Positions 31,564-33,572 of a DNA stretch of 33,572 nt are shown here, one piece after another; the first letter of the stretch is position 1; each line of letters starts with the position of its first letter. Made by a program: the position numbers and the translations under genes. Source of the stretch: DATKWV01 sp035529405 (GTDB taxonomy: Bacteria; Planctomycetota; Phycisphaerae; Sedimentisphaerales; Anaerobacaceae); contig DATKWV010000127.1 of the NCBI GenBank assembly GCA_035529405.1, forward strand, positions 1-33,572. Direction: 5' to 3'. A model generated the notes under the pieces. It had not been told where the DNA came from. It did no database searches and worked only from the letters and a program-made list of their open reading frames with translations.

Positions 31564-31673
31564 GGGTCTGCTCGACGGTGTTGCGAACCATGGTATCCAG
31601 CCTCATTGATTTTAATGACTTTATTCAAGGTTTTTTGCTCTTGTGTCGATTCTTTTGTTAGATTAGTGTTCAA
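31547..31673 (-). mobile_element. IS256-type transposase, N-terminal remnant
   Basis: On the minus strand, ATG 31591-31589 begins MVRNTVEQTLNDLLD and then runs into FkbM sequence. That opening resembles the N-terminus of IS256 (mutator) transposases. Upstream, from TTG 31673, another frame reads LTKESTQEQKTLNKVIKINE, also transposase-leader-like, so a frameshift separates the two parts. Only about 125 bp of the element is left. The 3' end of the FkbM gene is joined to it and its final five codons probably derive from it. Family assignment is from memory of the motif and moderately uncertain. Confidence 0.4.
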
Positions 31674-31678
31674 TTTTA

Positions 31679-31747
31679 AGTTCTCCAATCTGGCCACAAA
31701 TACGTTTCTTAAACTTTCCTAACATCGACCAGATTGGGGACTTTTTT
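31679..31747 (+). terminator. Long inverted repeat with T tract
   Basis: TCTCCAATCTGG (31682-31693) pairs with CCAGATTGGGGA (31729-31740) over 12 bp with one G-U; AAGT and ACTT just outside extend it with one bulge. The loop is 35 nt. CTTTTTT follows at 31741-31747. It could terminate plus-strand transcription coming from the glycan genes. It also sits immediately upstream of the minus-strand transposase remnant, so an element-end or leader role is possible. Confidence 0.5.
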
Positions 31748-31790
31748 GCACGTCCAATAAAATTGTGTGAAAAATATCTTACGTTATCCG

Positions 31791-31931
31791 ATGAGGTTTT
31801 ACAGCCTTGGCGAACAAAAGGTTACCACAAGGGACGATGCGGTTGTAAATGACAGCTCTATTTTCTACAAAACCCGGCAGGAGCGCCTGGTACAGATAAT
31901 GAAAGAACTGAATTGTTTCAGCAAGCATTAG
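31791..31931 (+). CDS. Small unrecognised ORF or remnant
   Basis: A 46-aa frame from ATG 31791 to TAG 31929-31931: MRFYSLGEQKVTTRDDAVVN, then SIFYKTRQERLVQIMKELNC. The composition is coding-like and the end lies 17 nt from the convergent kinase gene. No ribosome-binding site and no family are recognised. It may be the end of a decayed gene. The rest of the 31564-31948 gap is covered by the transposase remnant and the inverted repeat. Confidence 0.25.
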   Translation: MRFYSLGEQKVTTRDDAVVNDSSIFYKTRQERLVQIMKELNCFSKH

Positions 31932-31948
31932 CAGTCAGACTGCGCAGT

Positions 31949-33499
31949 TCAACCTTTAGTTGTTGGTACAACTTTGTGGTTGTTTTTTTTAGCAAAGACA
32001 GCCTGGTTTTTTCTAAAACGAGCCATATCTTTCGCTCGCTTAAGCTTATAAATGCCTTTTAGCCCGTGCACTCTCATCGCATCAAGGTCTGTAAGAATTG
32101 GGCCCTTCTGTGTAATCAAAATATTTGTATGTTTCAAATCACCATGGCTGATACGATATTTCGCTAGTCTTTCAAGCAGTACTTCAACCTGTCTTATTAT
32201 TCTGGAAAGCTGCTGTTGGGAGACATTGGTATCCCGCTCTAAATCGGACAGCTTCTGACCATCAACATATTCGGTTACTAGATAAGATGTCCAGACAAGC
32301 CCCCCTTTACGCCGCTCAAGATAAGCCAACGGCTTGGGCGTAGGTATGCCTATGTTCAAGAGGCGATGTCCGTTTATCCAGCCCCAAAGGGCTCGCGAAC
32401 GCTTTATGGTATGCCGGAGCGAATGGAAAAACCCCCTGTGTATGTATTGCTTGGTCGCTATATTCTTATTATTCCACACAGAATGCGACACAGAGGAAGT
32501 ATCGCCCTTTTTGAGGTAGTCCCCCTGCTCCATTAGGGTATCAATATTTTCAACAAAACTAAGCGCATCCGGCTCTTGGCAAAAGCTTCTATCAAATACC
32601 GCAAGGCATCTATCCGCCTTAATGCGGAGATATTTTTCATTTGTTCGCAGATATTTTTTCATACTTTTAGTTGGTTTTTTCTTATTCTTCAGGCGCTGTT
32701 CGGTTTTTTTCAAAACATGTTTAGCCAAAGCTTTCTCCGCCTTTTTAGTTTGCGTGTTCAGGGCACAGTACTTTCTGAAGAACCTCATCCGGTCCGTATC
32801 GGTGATATTTTCCTGAAACATGTTTATTTGGACAAGATTTTTTAAGCGCAGCCGAGCAGGCAATCTTTGAAACTTTTTCGTTCGTTCATTGTCAAGCAAG
32901 AAAAACCGCCAAGCATCCTCTTTTTGTTGAACCAATACATTTCCCAGACGCAAATCCCCGTGAAAGATGCCTTTGGCATGCATTTGACCAACGGTTTCAC
33001 CGAAACATTCTATCAATTTTCGTTTACGAAGTAATGTATTTTTGTAGAGAGTTTGACTCATACCTGCTAAACATTGCACTATTGACTTAGCGTTTTCAAC
33101 CTCTCTGGTCAATAATACATTGTCCGTTAGGAAGGGGCCCGACCGTCGCTCCAACAACCCGACGATAACAGGGGCATCAAGGCCATTGTTTTGCAGCATT
33201 ATGGAAGCACGAAAGCTGCGATTAGCGGGGCTCGGGCGAAAAAGGCGTTTTAAAAAGTCCTTTGCTGACCGACAAAGGTACTGTTTTAGATAAAAAGAAT
33301 GAATAGTGCCGTTGATGCAAACATCACATTTAAACACATTGGTATATTCAGATGACGGAACCTTAATAAATTCACTTTGTTCCTGTGTGTTTTTGTTACT
33401 TATTAGAAGCAAATCCTTGATATTACACTTCAAGAGCTCCTTCCGAATGCAAATGTTCCAGTTATCAATTTGTACGTTATTGAACTCTTTATCCAACAT
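31949..33499 (-). CDS. Double-domain lipopolysaccharide kinase-like protein
   Basis: 516 aa with two copies of a WaaP/Kdo-kinase-like fold in tandem. Domain 1 (about 60-245) has a candidate ATP lysine Lys72 (FYLKQY), the catalytic loop HGDLRLGN (180-187) and the metal aspartate Asp203 in LLDNE. A lysine-rich linker (about 250-295) follows. Domain 2 (about 335-500) has Lys350 (ATKQY), GIPTPKPLAYLE, HGDLKHTN (452-459) and the metal site TDLD (470-473). Both active sites look complete. In known relatives the kinase phosphorylates lipid A core sugars, so a role in outer-membrane glycolipid modification is likely. It is the only intact gene on the minus strand in the window. Confidence 0.85.
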   Translation of the reverse strand: MLDKEFNNVQIDNWNICIRKELLKCNIKDLLLISNKNTQEQSEFIKVPSSEYTNVFKCDVCINGTIHSFYLKQYLCRSAKDFLKRLFRPSPANRSFRASIMLQNNGLDAPVIVGLLERRSGPFLTDNVLLTREVENAKSIVQCLAGMSQTLYKNTLLRKRKLIECFGETVGQMHAKGIFHGDLRLGNVLVQQKEDAWRFFLLDNERTKKFQRLPARLRLKNLVQINMFQENITDTDRMRFFRKYCALNTQTKKAEKALAKHVLKKTEQRLKNKKKPTKSMKKYLRTNEKYLRIKADRCLAVFDRSFCQEPDALSFVENIDTLMEQGDYLKKGDTSSVSHSVWNNKNIATKQYIHRGFFHSLRHTIKRSRALWGWINGHRLLNIGIPTPKPLAYLERRKGGLVWTSYLVTEYVDGQKLSDLERDTNVSQQQLSRIIRQVEVLLERLAKYRISHGDLKHTNILITQKGPILTDLDAMRVHGLKGIYKLKRAKDMARFRKNQAVFAKKNNHKVVPTTKG

Positions 33500-33537
33500 T
33501 TTTGGCGGTAATTTCCTGATATATTCTTCTCGTCGCG

Positions 33538-33567
33538 AGAATACAATTTAAAGCACATACGGGTCAA
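33538..33567 (-). promoter_or_regulatory. Candidate promoter of the double-kinase gene
   Basis: On the minus strand: TTGACC (33567-33562), an 18-nt spacer and TATTCT (33543-33538), about 40 nt upstream of the start codon. A 6-bp perfect inverted repeat, TTCTCG-TCG-CGAGAA (33527-33541), overlaps the -10 box and could be an operator. Both are by eye. Confidence 0.35.
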
Positions 33568-33572
33568 TACAA

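Noticed and set aside
25530..33572. A second copy of the tRNA 3' end marking the far edge of an integrated island
   Set aside because: I looked for a repeat of the T-arm and acceptor sequence downstream and found none in the window. A far attachment site, if any, lies outside.
1..33572. CRISPR array, rRNA genes or toxin-antitoxin pair
   Set aside because: No regularly spaced repeats, no rRNA-like sequence and no paired small toxin-antitoxin frames were seen.

Overview
The window is about 33.5 kb of bacterial chromosome. Roughly its first 25.4 kb is one long plus-strand block of transcription and translation genes. The last 8 kb is an AT-richer, partly decayed block of cell-surface sugar genes. 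The gene order, the zinc-binding forms of S4, S14 and L36, an uL22 with a helix-turn-helix extension and the style of the surface genes suggest a planctomycete, probably Phycisphaerae-like. That placement is an inference from sequence style, not a database result.

Region 1 (1-7939) holds the 3' end of rpoB, then rpoC, rpsL, rpsG, a clear intrinsic terminator and fusA. No tuf gene follows fusA. Region 2 (7940-18441) starts with a good promoter and a leader of about 440 nt. It then carries the S10 and spc operons run together: rpsJ-rplC-rplD-rplW-rplB-rpsS-rplV-rpsC-rplP-rpmC-rpsQ-rplN-rplX-rplE-rpsN-rpsH-rplF-rplR-rpsE-rplO. rpmD (L30) is missing from its usual place between rpsE and rplO.

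Region 3 (18442-25440) opens with a leader that can fold in two mutually exclusive ways. It is followed by secY-adk-map-infA-rpmJ-rpsM-rpsK-rpsD, a second internal promoter, rpoA-rplQ and a HIT-family hydrolase. Together these genes supply the RNA polymerase core, most ribosomal proteins, the translocon, start-methionine removal, IF-1 and EF-G.

Region 4 (25437-25597) is a compact initiator-tRNA unit with its own promoter and terminator. The tRNA has the initiator hallmarks but carries C33 instead of U33 and a C1xU72 mismatch. Just downstream (25615-25730) lies a cluster of palindromes and a tandem repeat, followed by broken coding remnants, as is common at tRNA-proximal integration sites.

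Region 5 (26386-33572) encodes surface-polysaccharide functions: two intact GT4-type glycosyltransferases, two SAM methyltransferases and a minus-strand protein with two tandem WaaP/Kdo-kinase-like domains. Decayed genes lie between them: a truncated glycosyltransferase, a scrap of hexapeptide acyltransferase, an FkbM methyltransferase broken by an A-run frameshift plus a nonsense codon, and a probable IS256-type transposase remnant. The pattern suggests a variable glycosylation island undergoing turnover beside the conserved ribosomal cluster.

The observations most worth following are the helix-turn-helix fused to uL22, the secY-upstream switch-like RNA, the unusual initiator tRNA and the double-kinase protein.
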